A stretch of 64,000 bases of DNA, from NCBI RefSeq assembly GCF_022748595.1, contig NZ_JALDSX010000001.1, forward strand, positions 1-64,000. The letters are read 5' to 3'. Origin of the DNA: Brevibacterium sp. ZH18. Its GTDB lineage: Bacteria > Actinomycetota > Actinomycetes > Actinomycetales > Brevibacteriaceae. The translations under genes were made by a program, and so were the position numbers. Of the stretch, positions 56,465-64,000 are shown piece by piece. The notes beneath the pieces were generated by a model that saw only the letters and a program-made list of their open reading frames with translations, searched no databases and was not told where the DNA came from. Position 1 is the first letter of the stretch. Each line of letters starts with the position of its first letter.

Positions 56465-57016
56465 ATGGGAACCATGCACACAGGCACCACCAATCCCCTT
56501 CTGAACGAATTCACGCGCGTACTGCTGGAGCTGAGATGGGGTGATATGGACGCCTATGGCCACGTCAACAACGTCACCCAGCTGAGACTGCTCGAGGAGG
56601 CGCGGGTGCGTGCACTGGGCTCGCCCACGCACAGTTCCGACGCCCCTCTGACCCCGGGCCTGCCCGGTTCCGAAGAGACAGTGACCGGGATCGAGATCCC
56701 GGAGATCTTCGCCGCTGCCTCGGCCACCACCGAACTCCTGGTCGCCTCTCATGCGATCGAATACCGTCGGCCGATCGGCTATCGTCCGGGCGCGATCGCC
56801 GTCGACGTCGTCATCAGCGAGGTCAAGCCCGCCTCGGTGACAGTCGGCTACGTCATCGCCGAGCCTGACGGCAGCACCGCCTACACCGTCGCCGAGACCG
56901 TCATCGTATTCGTCGACATCGCATCAGGGAGGCCGCGACGTCTTCGCGAGGACGAAATCGAAGCGCTGGAGTCTATCCGGCGCCCTTCGGTCCCGATGCG
57001 GAGGCAGCGCCGATGA
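56465..57016 (+). CDS. 4HBT-family acyl-CoA thioesterase-like protein
   Basis: A single hot-dog-fold protein of about 183 residues. The active-site signature WGDMDAYGHVNNVTQLRLLEEAR (about 20-42) has the 4-hydroxybenzoyl-CoA-thioesterase-type aspartate, and the central strand region ASHAIEYRRPIGYRPG is recognisable. Starts at 56462, 56465 or 56474 are possible; AGGTGG best fits 56465. Its stop overlaps the next gene (ATGA). Acyl chain preference unknown. Confidence 0.85.
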   Translation: MGTMHTGTTNPLLNEFTRVLLELRWGDMDAYGHVNNVTQLRLLEEARVRALGSPTHSSDAPLTPGLPGSEETVTGIEIPEIFAAASATTELLVASHAIEYRRPIGYRPGAIAVDVVISEVKPASVTVGYVIAEPDGSTAYTVAETVIVFVDIASGRPRRLREDEIEALESIRRPSVPMRRQRR

Positions 57017-57672
57017 CGAGCCTGACGATCGCCGATCCGCTGGCGATGAAAGACCTGAACGCGTTCACGACTCTGGCGCACCGGCTGGACCCCGACGGTG
57101 CGATGCGCCTGCAGGTGTCCTCGACCGTCCTCGTCGTCACCGTGGCTCCGCTCTACCCGCACGGCATCGGAGACTCCACTCCGCTGGTCCTGGCTATGCG
57201 GATGCTGCGCCTGAGGGGACCGGAGCAGGACGGACTCGACGAGGTGGTTCCCCTGACCAACCTCAAGGACCGTCTGGCGCGCGAGGAGAACGGCACCGAA
57301 CTGCCGGTGCCACCGAATTCGATGCTCGTGTCGTGGTCGGGCATCGCCCCACCGAGAGGGGAGTGGACTCAGCGTGATCGGATCAGCGGTGACCTGCTCC
57401 GGTCCACTGCGAGTGCTGGAATCGAAGAGATCAGCGTCGGCGCACCTGAAGGGGCCGGATCACACGCGGTCAAGGGCCTGCGCTCACGTGTGTGGTCGAG
57501 GCCGATGAGCGCAGCCGACGGCACTGAACTGCCCGGGGGACTGGCATTCGCTGCCAGCGGCCTGAAGTTCGTTCCCGAATCCGGGGCCGACGAATATGAG
57601 CTCATGGGCTCGAAGAATTGGCTGCGCGTCGTGACCCCGGGCGGTCATCTGCTCACCCGGGCGAAGAGCTGA
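57013..57672 (+). CDS. Conserved actinobacterial protein of unknown function
   Basis: A 219-residue protein with no recognised domain. The N-terminal half (about 15-75) is alternating hydrophobic strands with DPDGAMRLQVSSTVLVVTVAPLYP; the C-terminal half includes FAASGLKFVP and SKNWLRVVTPGG. It looks soluble, with no signal peptide or membrane helix. Position between a 4HBT protein and trHbO corresponds to the hypothetical gene Rv2474c region in mycobacteria, so it is probably an orthologous family. It is coupled by ATGA to the thioesterase. Confidence 0.7.
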   Translation: MTSLTIADPLAMKDLNAFTTLAHRLDPDGAMRLQVSSTVLVVTVAPLYPHGIGDSTPLVLAMRMLRLRGPEQDGLDEVVPLTNLKDRLAREENGTELPVPPNSMLVSWSGIAPPRGEWTQRDRISGDLLRSTASAGIEEISVGAPEGAGSHAVKGLRSRVWSRPMSAADGTELPGGLAFAASGLKFVPESGADEYELMGSKNWLRVVTPGGHLLTRAKS

Positions 57673-57682
57673 ACTGTGCGCC

Positions 57683-58084
57683 TCAGGCGCCGGTGCTGTT
57701 GGTATTGACCATGGCCGTCGCCGCGCGCTGGAAGTAGTCCCAGAAGACCTCGTCGTAGAGGGGCGGAAGCTCGACATCGTCGAGAGCAGCGCGCATGCAC
57801 CGCAGCCAGCGGTCGCGGGCGTCGGAGTCGACTGGGAAGGGGAAGTGGCGCATCCGCAGGCGTGGATGCCCCCGCTCCTCCTGATACGCCGTCGGTCCGC
57901 CGAAGTACTGCTCGAGGAACATCTGCAGCCGGTGCTTGGCACCGGTCAGGTCGTGTCCCTCGGGGTACATCGCGATGAGGACCTCATCGGCATCGACGTG
58001 GTCGTAGAAGACGTCGACGAGTCGGGTGAAGGTGGTGTGACCGCCGACAGCCTCGAAGATGGTCTCATTGGATGTCTGCGTCAC
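57683..58084 (-). CDS. glbO: Group II truncated hemoglobin (trHbO)
   Basis: A 133-residue 2-over-2 globin. Haem-pocket residues are visible: B10 Tyr27 (VFYDHV), CD1 Tyr40 (AMYPEG), proximal His80 (LRMRHFPF) and G8 Trp93 (DRWLRCM), the full trHbO set. The protein binds oxygen tightly and may support respiration or peroxide/NO handling. GTG start, two bases after the mscS-like stop codon, so the two are probably cotranscribed. Confidence 0.95.
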   Translation of the reverse strand: MTQTSNETIFEAVGGHTTFTRLVDVFYDHVDADEVLIAMYPEGHDLTGAKHRLQMFLEQYFGGPTAYQEERGHPRLRMRHFPFPVDSDARDRWLRCMRAALDDVELPPLYDEVFWDYFQRAATAMVNTNSTGA

Positions 58085-58086
58085 GC

Positions 58087-59253
58087 TCAGTCGTCTCCAT
58101 CTGCAGTGTCATTGTCCGTGCCGGACTCATCGGTGGTCGCGCGGATCTCATCGTCGCTGGGCAGCGGCGAGGGGGAATCGCTGCGTTGCCGTGGACCGGG
58201 TGAAGCCGGCCGTGACGCTGTCTCCCGAGGAGTGCGGTCGTCGCGAGCGTCGAGTCCCTGCGCGTCGGTGCTGTTCACGTTGGTGCTGTTCGTCTCGGAT
58301 GACTCACGGGGCAGGGTCCGGAGGACGGTCTCCTGCTCGATCGGAATGCGAATGCCGCGCCTGTCAAACTCGTTTGTGAGTTCCGCACGGAACGCCCGCT
58401 CCACCATCCACTGCAGGTTGGGCTTCGTCTTGATCATGGTCCTGATGACCCGGTACTCGGCCGAGAGCGACTGGACACCGGCGATCTCGGGCATTCCCAG
58501 CATTGCGGAGGCAACCTCGGTGTCCTTGGTCATGGCGGCCGTCACCGTCTCTGTGATCTCACGGTAGGTATCCATGGACGTGGAGTAGCCGACGGGGATC
58601 TCGAGCACGGCTCGAGCCCAACCCTGCGAGAGGTTTCCGACTCGCATGATCTCACCGTTGCGCACATGCCACAGAGTGCCTGTGAGATCGCGGACCGCGG
58701 TCTTGCGGAGACCGAAGTCCTCGACCTCGCCGACGGCTTCACCGAGATCGACGGTGTCCCCGATGCCGTACTGGTCCTCGATGACCATGAAGAACCCGGA
58801 GAGGTAATCCTTGACGAGTTCCTGTGCACCGAAGGCCAATGCCACACCGACGATTCCCGCCGAGGCGAGGATGGGCGCGATGTTGAAGTTCAGCTGGTCG
58901 AGGACCATGAGGATGGCGATGACGCTGATGATAATCGTCGCCAGCGAACCCAGCATTCGGCCGACCGTCTTCGCTCGCTGCGCACGACGCTCACGGATGA
59001 CAGTCGGCTCGATGCCGGTGCGCTGCGCCTCAATGACCGAGGACGAGAACTTGCCGCGGTCTCCAGAATTCTCGCTGCCGACAGTGCCTTTTGCCACCGC
59101 TGTGGAGAATCGTCTGATGAAGAGCCGCATCACCATGTTGAGCACGATGGCGCCGACGATGATGACGAGGATCCGCAACGGAGCGTCGAGGAGGAAGTCC
59201 CAATCGATCTTGGGTGCGGACAGGAGGTCGTAGTTGAAAACGTGCGAAGTCAT
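58087..59253 (-). CDS. Small-conductance mechanosensitive channel (MscS family)
   Basis: A 388-residue channel. Membrane segments lie at about 24-45, 105-125 and 127-150, followed by the pore helix VGVALAFGAQELVKDYLSGFF and the MscS beta domain (VIEDQYGIGDTVDLG, GLRKTAVRDLTGTLWHVRNGEI). The C-terminal tail (about 320-388) is long, acidic and disordered. It opens during osmotic downshock to release solutes. It directly precedes the haemoglobin gene in transcription order. Confidence 0.92.
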   Translation of the reverse strand: MTSHVFNYDLLSAPKIDWDFLLDAPLRILVIIVGAIVLNMVMRLFIRRFSTAVAKGTVGSENSGDRGKFSSSVIEAQRTGIEPTVIRERRAQRAKTVGRMLGSLATIIISVIAILMVLDQLNFNIAPILASAGIVGVALAFGAQELVKDYLSGFFMVIEDQYGIGDTVDLGEAVGEVEDFGLRKTAVRDLTGTLWHVRNGEIMRVGNLSQGWARAVLEIPVGYSTSMDTYREITETVTAAMTKDTEVASAMLGMPEIAGVQSLSAEYRVIRTMIKTKPNLQWMVERAFRAELTNEFDRRGIRIPIEQETVLRTLPRESSETNSTNVNSTDAQGLDARDDRTPRETASRPASPGPRQRSDSPSPLPSDDEIRATTDESGTDNDTADGDD

Positions 59254-59265
59254 GATGCCTCGAGC

Positions 59266-61974
59266 TTAACGACCAAAGGTCAGTGTCGCCTTGGAACGCC
59301 TGGACACTCCCTGAACGGTCAGCGCGCGTTCGGCGTCGGCGAGGTTCTCGCGCATCAGACGCAGCAGACCCTTCGGCGCGGCCGGATGAGCGGCCAGCCA
59401 GTCTCGTGCGGCCGAGACTGTCTGGTCGCTGACCGGTGGGAACAGACGCAGTGTCATGGTCTGCGCCATTTCGAGCGTCCTCGTCTCCCACCATCCCGAT
59501 ACGCGCTGGAAGTACTCTGTCGCAAAGTCCCGTAGCGGTGCCTCGGCAGCGACGATGTCGCCCGTGTCCGCCTGCAGGCCCGCGGAGAATCCCAGGGCCA
59601 GAGCCCCGAGCTCCGAGTTCGGGAGGTCGACGTCGTCGATCATCCGGGAGAACGCACGTGACTTCGCCGCCGAGGTGGGGCGGGAGCTGCGGGCGGTCGC
59701 CGCCTGACGTGCCCCCGTGGCACTCGGATCGTCCTTCGCCATGGTCGCGATGACCGTGTCGTCGATCGCATCGTGGCCGGCGAGTCCGATGACGATGTCC
59801 CACCTGAGATCGGTGTCGAGGCTGATGCCGTAGATCGTGTCGGCGTCCCCGTCGAGCCACGACCGCACCCGGGTCAGCTGTGCGTCTGTCGTCGCGTGCT
59901 TGACGAAGCCGTGCACGAACTGGAAAGCCTGGTCGGTTCCGCCGGGCATCGAGTCGAGCAGTTCGGAGAGCCGATCGGCTACCTGTCCATGTGCTTCCGC
60001 CCGCTCGGAGGGCGGCAGGTAACGTCCCACCGCTGTCTCGAGCTGACGCATCTGGGTCAGCAGGCCGGAGGAGTGGGTGATCTCACCGAGGCCCGACAGC
60101 ACGGTGTCGATGTAGTCACGGACGGGACGCTCTCCGTCGCGTACTGCGTCCCAGAGTGTTCCGAGCACGAGCAGCTGGGTGAGCGAATCGTCGAAGTCCG
60201 CGATGCGTTCGGCGGCAGTGCGCATGCTCGACTCGTCGAAGCGCACCTTCGCATACGTGAGGTCCTCGTCGTTGACGATGACGACGTCGGGCTTGGTCAG
60301 TCCGACAGCCTCGGCGACTGTGGTCTCCGCGGAATCGATGTCGATGGGGAACGAATGCGTGCGTACGAGTCGGCCGGTCCCATTGTCGGAATAGAATCCG
60401 ATGGCCAGGCGATGAGGGCGCAGGGAAGGCACGGGCTGTCCGTCGATGGTCCACGGCTTCTGGGTCACGCGCAGGGTGGAGACCACCTCGGCGTCGGAGC
60501 CGGTGTCTGTCGACGGTCGGGTCTCGAGATCGGCCTCGATGAGGTTGACACCGGACTCCTCGAGCCACAGCTTCGACCAGGTGGACAGGTCACGACCGCT
60601 CGTGGCCTCGAGCTCGTCGAGGAGGTCGGACAGTTCGGTGTTCGACCACGCGTGCTTGTCGAAGTAGGACGTGAGGCCTGCGAAGAACTCCTTGCGCCCG
60701 ACCCACGTCACCAGCTGCTTGAGCACAGAGGCGCCCTTGGCATAGGTGATGCCGTCGAAGTTGACCTCGACGTCGGCGAGGTCTTCGATGCTCGCGACGA
60801 TCGGGTGGGTGCTCGGCAACTGGTCCTGACGGTAGGCCCACGACTTCTCGATCGTGGCGAACGTCGTCCACGCCTCGGTGAACTCCGTCGCCTCGGCCGT
60901 GGCCAGGGTCGACATGAACTCGGCGAACGACTCGTTGAGCCACAGATCGTTCCACCAGCGCATCGTCACCAGATCGCCGAACCACATGTGGGCGAGTTCG
61001 TGCAGGACGGTGACCGCTCGTCGTTCGACGAGAGCCTGGGTGGGACGTGACCGGAAGACGTAGTTCTCGAGAATCGTCACGGCTCCGGCGTTCTCCATGG
61101 CCCCCGCATTGAATTCCGGGACGAAGAGCTGATCGTACTTCTCGAATGGGTAGGCCACCCCGAACTCACGTTCGTAGAACTCGAAGCCCGCCCGAGTGAT
61201 GGCGAAGAGACTATCGGCATCGAGGTGCTCGAACAGCGACTCGCGGCAGTACAGACCCAGCGGCACGGGAGACCCGTCGGAGGAAGTCAGCTCCGAATGC
61301 ACGCTGCGGTAGGGGCCGGCGATGATCGCAGTGATGTAGGACGAGATCGGTGTTGTCGGGGCGAACTGCCACACAGCGGTGCCCTCGACCGGTTCCTCGC
61401 CGAGGTCCGTGAAGGTCTCGCCGGGATCACCGGGAATGGGCGTGGGGGAGTTCGACACCACCGTCCAGGCCTCCGGTGCGACGACCGTGAACGAGAACGG
61501 TGCCTTGATGTCGGGCTGCTCGAAGACCGGGAAGACGCGGCGAGCGTCGGGGACCTCGAACTGCGAGTAGAGATAGGTCTCGCCGTCGATGGGATCGACG
61601 AAACGGTGCAGCCCCTCACCCGTGTTCATGTAATGGAAATGCGCATCGATGACGAGCTCGTTCTCGACGGCGAGTCCGGGCAGGGTGATGCGCGACGGTG
61701 CGACCACCTCGGCGGGTTCGAGGTCGAGGCCGTTGAGGCGGATGCGTTCGACGCTGGACGTGATGGCATCGATGAACGTCGTCGACTCCGGCACTGCGGT
61801 GAAGCGGATGCGGGAGCGAACCCGGAAGGTCTCGCCCTCTCCAGTGAGAATCAGAGTGTTCTCATAGCTCGAGACGTCGACGAGGGATGCACGCCTGCGC
61901 GCTTCTTCACGGGTGAGGTTGTATTGGGGCACTGGTGGGTGACCTCCACTTCGAGTCCGGGTGTACTCGGCCAT
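59266..61974 (-). CDS. pepN: Aminopeptidase N (M1 zinc metallopeptidase)
   Basis: A 902-residue peptidase read from the ATG at 61974. It has GAMENAG (291-297), zinc site HELAH (325-329) with the third ligand Glu348, and a helical ERAP1-like C-terminal domain (about 500-900). The start matches the family opening (NLTREEARRRASLVDV). A longer in-frame extension upstream lies in the divergent promoter region and overlaps the next gene, so I reject it. Cytosolic removal of N-terminal residues from peptides. Confidence 0.95.
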   Translation of the reverse strand: MAEYTRTRSGGHPPVPQYNLTREEARRRASLVDVSSYENTLILTGEGETFRVRSRIRFTAVPESTTFIDAITSSVERIRLNGLDLEPAEVVAPSRITLPGLAVENELVIDAHFHYMNTGEGLHRFVDPIDGETYLYSQFEVPDARRVFPVFEQPDIKAPFSFTVVAPEAWTVVSNSPTPIPGDPGETFTDLGEEPVEGTAVWQFAPTTPISSYITAIIAGPYRSVHSELTSSDGSPVPLGLYCRESLFEHLDADSLFAITRAGFEFYEREFGVAYPFEKYDQLFVPEFNAGAMENAGAVTILENYVFRSRPTQALVERRAVTVLHELAHMWFGDLVTMRWWNDLWLNESFAEFMSTLATAEATEFTEAWTTFATIEKSWAYRQDQLPSTHPIVASIEDLADVEVNFDGITYAKGASVLKQLVTWVGRKEFFAGLTSYFDKHAWSNTELSDLLDELEATSGRDLSTWSKLWLEESGVNLIEADLETRPSTDTGSDAEVVSTLRVTQKPWTIDGQPVPSLRPHRLAIGFYSDNGTGRLVRTHSFPIDIDSAETTVAEAVGLTKPDVVIVNDEDLTYAKVRFDESSMRTAAERIADFDDSLTQLLVLGTLWDAVRDGERPVRDYIDTVLSGLGEITHSSGLLTQMRQLETAVGRYLPPSERAEAHGQVADRLSELLDSMPGGTDQAFQFVHGFVKHATTDAQLTRVRSWLDGDADTIYGISLDTDLRWDIVIGLAGHDAIDDTVIATMAKDDPSATGARQAATARSSRPTSAAKSRAFSRMIDDVDLPNSELGALALGFSAGLQADTGDIVAAEAPLRDFATEYFQRVSGWWETRTLEMAQTMTLRLFPPVSDQTVSAARDWLAAHPAAPKGLLRLMRENLADAERALTVQGVSRRSKATLTFGR

Positions 61975-62002
61975 TCTTTCATGGACGCATTCCTCTCGGG
62001 GG

Positions 62003-62027
62003 CCGAGGCTTGATAAATTGGCCTCGG
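62003..62027. promoter_or_regulatory. Inverted repeat CCGAGGC-N11-GCCTCGG in the divergent promoter region
   Basis: Perfect 7-base arms (62003-62009 and 62021-62027) enclose an AT-rich core with TAAATT, which could be a -10 box for the DsbA-fold gene. The 25-base span sits between pepN and that gene and may be an operator for either. Confidence 0.45.
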
Positions 62028-62078
62028 AGATCGTGGACGCACAGCCTGCGCCCGCGCCCAGACTAATGAGGAGCGAAA

Positions 62079-62684
62079 TTGAGCAGAGAAACACTTGACC
62101 TGTGGTTCGACACGGCCTGCCCCTGGGCATGGATGACGTCACGGTGGGGCCTCGAAGTCGCCAAAGTGCGCGACATCGATGTGAAGTTCCACGTCATGAG
62201 CCTCAACATCCTCAACCGGGACAAGGACCTCCCCGACGACTACCGGGAACTGATGAACCGTGCGCTGGCCCCGATGCGCATCGTCACCGCAGCCATCGCC
62301 GAACATGGTGACGAGGTCGCCGAACCCCTCTACACGGCGATCGGCACGCGCATCCACCCCGGTGGTGAGAAGGACTTCGACAAGGCCGTCTCGGAGGCAC
62401 TGGCCGAGGTCGGTCTGCCCGCCGAACTGATGCAGTACGGCGAGAGCGATAAATACGACGCGGCACTGCAGGCCTCGCATGACGAAGCTCTGTCTCTGGT
62501 CGGCGACGACGTCGGAACCCCCATCTGCCGGGTTGCCGGGACCGCCTTCTTCGGCCCCGTCGTCACCCCCGCCCCGAAGGGCGAGGATGCAGGACGCCTC
62601 TTCGACGGAGTGCTGGCCGTCGCCTCGACGCCGGGATTCTTCGAGCTCAAGCGCACCCGCGACCAGGGCCCGGACTTCAGCTGA
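62079..62684 (+). CDS. DsbA-fold reductase of the Rv2466c family, CPWA active site
   Basis: A 201-residue thioredoxin-like protein. Residues follow the mycobacterial mycothiol-dependent reductase Rv2466c closely (WFDTACPWAWMTSRWGLEVAKVRD, FHVMSLNILN, GTPICRVAGTAFFGPV, FFELKRTR). The active motif is Cys14-Pro-Trp-Ala17; Rv2466c has CPWC, so the resolving cysteine is missing and a monothiol mechanism is expected. TTG start with GAGGAG about 5 bases upstream. Order pepN, this gene, rpiB is as in mycobacteria. Confidence 0.9.
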   Translation: MSRETLDLWFDTACPWAWMTSRWGLEVAKVRDIDVKFHVMSLNILNRDKDLPDDYRELMNRALAPMRIVTAAIAEHGDEVAEPLYTAIGTRIHPGGEKDFDKAVSEALAEVGLPAELMQYGESDKYDAALQASHDEALSLVGDDVGTPICRVAGTAFFGPVVTPAPKGEDAGRLFDGVLAVASTPGFFELKRTRDQGPDFS

Positions 62685-62793
62685 ATTCGCGCCGCCGAGC
62701 CGTCTCGCACGGCTGCGGCACCCCTACCCACAGAACAGTCCCGAGCGCCCATGCCCGGGACTGCAGACAGAGCAGACACCAAGGAGCGGACGT

Positions 62794-63267
62794 ATGAAGG
62801 TTCATCTCGGCACGGACCACGCAGGATTCGAATTCAAAGAGATCCTCAAGACCCACCTCGTCGATGCCGGATTCGACGTCGTCGATCACGGTGCCCTCGA
62901 ATATGACGCACTCGACGACTATCCCGCCTTCTGCATCGCCGCCGCGCAGGGCGTCGTCGATGACCAGGCAGCTGGCGTCGATGCTCTCGGCGTCGTCATC
63001 GGCGGCTCGGGCAACGGCGAGCAGATGGCTGCGAATAAGGTCACGGGCGCACGCACCGCTCTGGCGTGGAACCCGGAGATCGCGAAGCTCGCCCGCGAGC
63101 ACAACAATGCGCAGATCGTCGCTGTCGGTGCCCGGCAGCACTCTGAGGCCGACGCCATCGCCATCGTCGACGCCTTCCTCGCGCAGCCCTTCTCCGGGGA
63201 CGAACGCCACGAGCGTCGGATCCGGATCATGGCGAAGTACGAAGCAGAGGGACAGGCAGGCCTGTGA
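62794..63267 (+). CDS. rpiB: Ribose-5-phosphate isomerase B
   Basis: A 157-residue isomerase interconverting ribose 5-phosphate and ribulose 5-phosphate in the pentose phosphate pathway. The N-terminal phosphate-binding region GTDHAGFEFKE, GVVIGGSGNGEQMAANKV and AREHNNAQIVAVGARQHS mark the RpiB/LacAB family; this is the actinobacterial type, with a serine in the GGSGNGE loop where other RpiB proteins have the catalytic cysteine. The ATG has AAGGAG about 7 bases upstream. A longer in-frame upstream reading overlaps the reductase gene and is rejected. Confidence 0.95.
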   Translation: MKVHLGTDHAGFEFKEILKTHLVDAGFDVVDHGALEYDALDDYPAFCIAAAQGVVDDQAAGVDALGVVIGGSGNGEQMAANKVTGARTALAWNPEIAKLAREHNNAQIVAVGARQHSEADAIAIVDAFLAQPFSGDERHERRIRIMAKYEAEGQAGL

Positions 63268-64000
63268 AGGTCCGCGGTGCCGTGCTGCGCGAGATGGGAC
63301 TCGAACGTCCCTTCGCGAATTCGCAGCCGATGACGATTGAGGAGCTCGAACTCGATGAGCCGGGCCCGGGCGAGATACTCGTCCGCATGAGTGCGGCGGG
63401 CGTGTGCCATTCGGACCTCTCGGTCGTCGACGGCAACAGGCCGCGGCCCCTGCCCATGCTGCTCGGGCATGAGGGTGCAGGCATCGTGGAGAAGCTCGGC
63501 GACGGGGTCGACGACCTCAGCGTCGGCGACCAGGTCGTCACGGTGTTTCTGCCCCGCTGCGGGGAATGCGCGAACTGCCTCACCGACGGCAAACTGCCCT
63601 GCACCCCGGGCAGCGCGACGAACGGTGCGGGAACGCTGCCGTTCGACGGCCACAAGGTGCGCCTCCACGACCACACGGGAGCGGAGGTCAACCACCACCT
63701 CGGCGCGTCAGTCTTCGCCACCCATGCCGTGCTCAACCGCGCCTCGGTCGTGCCCGTGGGCTCCGATGTTCCGGCGCCGATCGCCGCGGTTCTCGGCTGT
63801 GCGGTGCTCACCGGAGGGGGAGCGGTCCTCAACGTCGGAGCCCCCGGACCTGAGGATGAGGTCATGATCGTCGGCCTCGGCGGAGTCGGCATGGCGGCAC
63901 TGATCACTGCGCTGTCCATCGACACCGCAGGTGTCATCGGGGTCGATGCGAATCCCGACAAACTCGTCCGCGCCAAGGAACTCGGCGCAGTCGAGGTCTT
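63264..64000 (+). CDS. Zinc-dependent alcohol dehydrogenase (3' end outside window)
   Basis: A partial medium-chain dehydrogenase read from a GTG overlapping the rpiB stop (GTGA); 245 codons are visible and the gene runs off the end. It has the catalytic zinc ligands in AGVCHSDLS and GHEGAG, a structural zinc loop CGECANC...C, and the start of a Rossmann domain VMIVGLGGVGMAA. It resembles class III or other MDR dehydrogenases; substrate cannot be assigned from this part. In-frame stops are absent to the window edge. Confidence 0.9.
   Translation, partial: MKVRGAVLREMGLERPFANSQPMTIEELELDEPGPGEILVRMSAAGVCHSDLSVVDGNRPRPLPMLLGHEGAGIVEKLGDGVDDLSVGDQVVTVFLPRCGECANCLTDGKLPCTPGSATNGAGTLPFDGHKVRLHDHTGAEVNHHLGASVFATHAVLNRASVVPVGSDVPAPIAAVLGCAVLTGGGAVLNVGAPGPEDEVMIVGLGGVGMAALITALSIDTAGVIGVDANPDKLVRAKELGAVEV

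Noticed and set aside
61975-62142. Upstream extension of pepN with a signal-peptide-like segment (CSISLLISLGAGAGC)
   Set aside because: It reads through the divergent promoter and into the opposite gene; the family N-terminus begins just after the ATG at 61974, and the apparent lipobox is coincidental.
62479-62793. In-frame upstream extension of rpiB
   Set aside because: It lies inside the reductase gene; the ATG at 62794 has a strong AAGGAG and matches the family N-terminus.

Overview
The window reads as chromosomal core DNA of a high-GC Gram-positive actinobacterium. The evidence is GC-rich third codon positions, many GTG starts, 1-4 nt overlaps between consecutive genes, and lineage-typical genes: the SigR/RsrA redox switch, the fused 2-oxoglutarate enzyme Kgd, NucS, GuaB1, the 24-residue ribosomal protein bL37, trHbO and a mycothiol-type DsbA-fold reductase. 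Gene order follows two blocks I recall from Mycobacterium tuberculosis: argS-lysA-hom-thrC-thrB-rho-prfA-prmC-(Sua5/TsaC)-wecA-atp-DUF2550-murA-nucS-thiolase, and ssbB-ettA-thioesterase-hypothetical-glbO-pepN-(Rv2466c-like)-rpiB. A Brevibacterium-like Micrococcales member is my best guess, but that is inference. No phage, CRISPR array or complete mobile element is visible; one IS3-type transposase relic is present.

Layout. 1-5.0 kb (minus): doxX-like, aroA, rsgA, hisN and an aminotransferase, probably one transcript. 5.0-7 kb: sigR-rsrA behind a probable SigR-type promoter, the bL37 gene, and a degenerate SGNH protein coupled to kgd. 7-16 kb: kgd, divergent guaB1, a pair of CNNM/CorC membrane proteins behind a structured leader, and a VanY-type carboxypeptidase behind an MtrA-like box. 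16-22 kb: tRNA-Arg(CCG), a small membrane protein, the IS relic, an ABC/FtsX exporter and an MFS transporter. 22-27.5 kb: an ArgRS-derived protein without catalytic core, then lysA-hom-thrC-thrB. 27.5-34 kb: rho, prfA, prmC, Sua5/TsaC, wecA. 34-43 kb: the complete F1Fo ATP synthase operon, DUF2550, murA. 43-48 kb: nucS, a zinc-ribbon protein, a DivIVA-like coiled-coil protein, thiolase, a thiamine-binding-like protein. 48-53 kb: tRNA-Arg(TCT), two dynamin-like GTPases, an SSB paralogue, a DUF6993 lipoprotein. 53-64 kb: ettA, thioesterases, trHbO, MscS, pepN, a DsbA-fold reductase, rpiB and a truncated zinc alcohol dehydrogenase.

How the genes work together. The 22-27.5 kb operon carries the aspartate-family pathway for diaminopimelate/lysine and threonine. 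The 28-43 kb block joins transcription termination, translation release, tRNA modification, cell-wall lipid carriers, energy production and peptidoglycan precursor synthesis. SigR/RsrA and the DsbA-fold reductase are components of thiol-stress defence.

Most notable: a fossil or repurposed ArgRS (both ends kept, catalytic core gone) leading the lysine/threonine operon; a candidate cis-regulatory RNA with mutually exclusive helices abutting the start codon of the CNNM pair; the tandem dynamin-like GTPases; an SGNH protein without its nucleophile; and a reductase whose CPWC motif has become CPWA. All assignments come from reading the sequence and recalled family knowledge; no database search was run.
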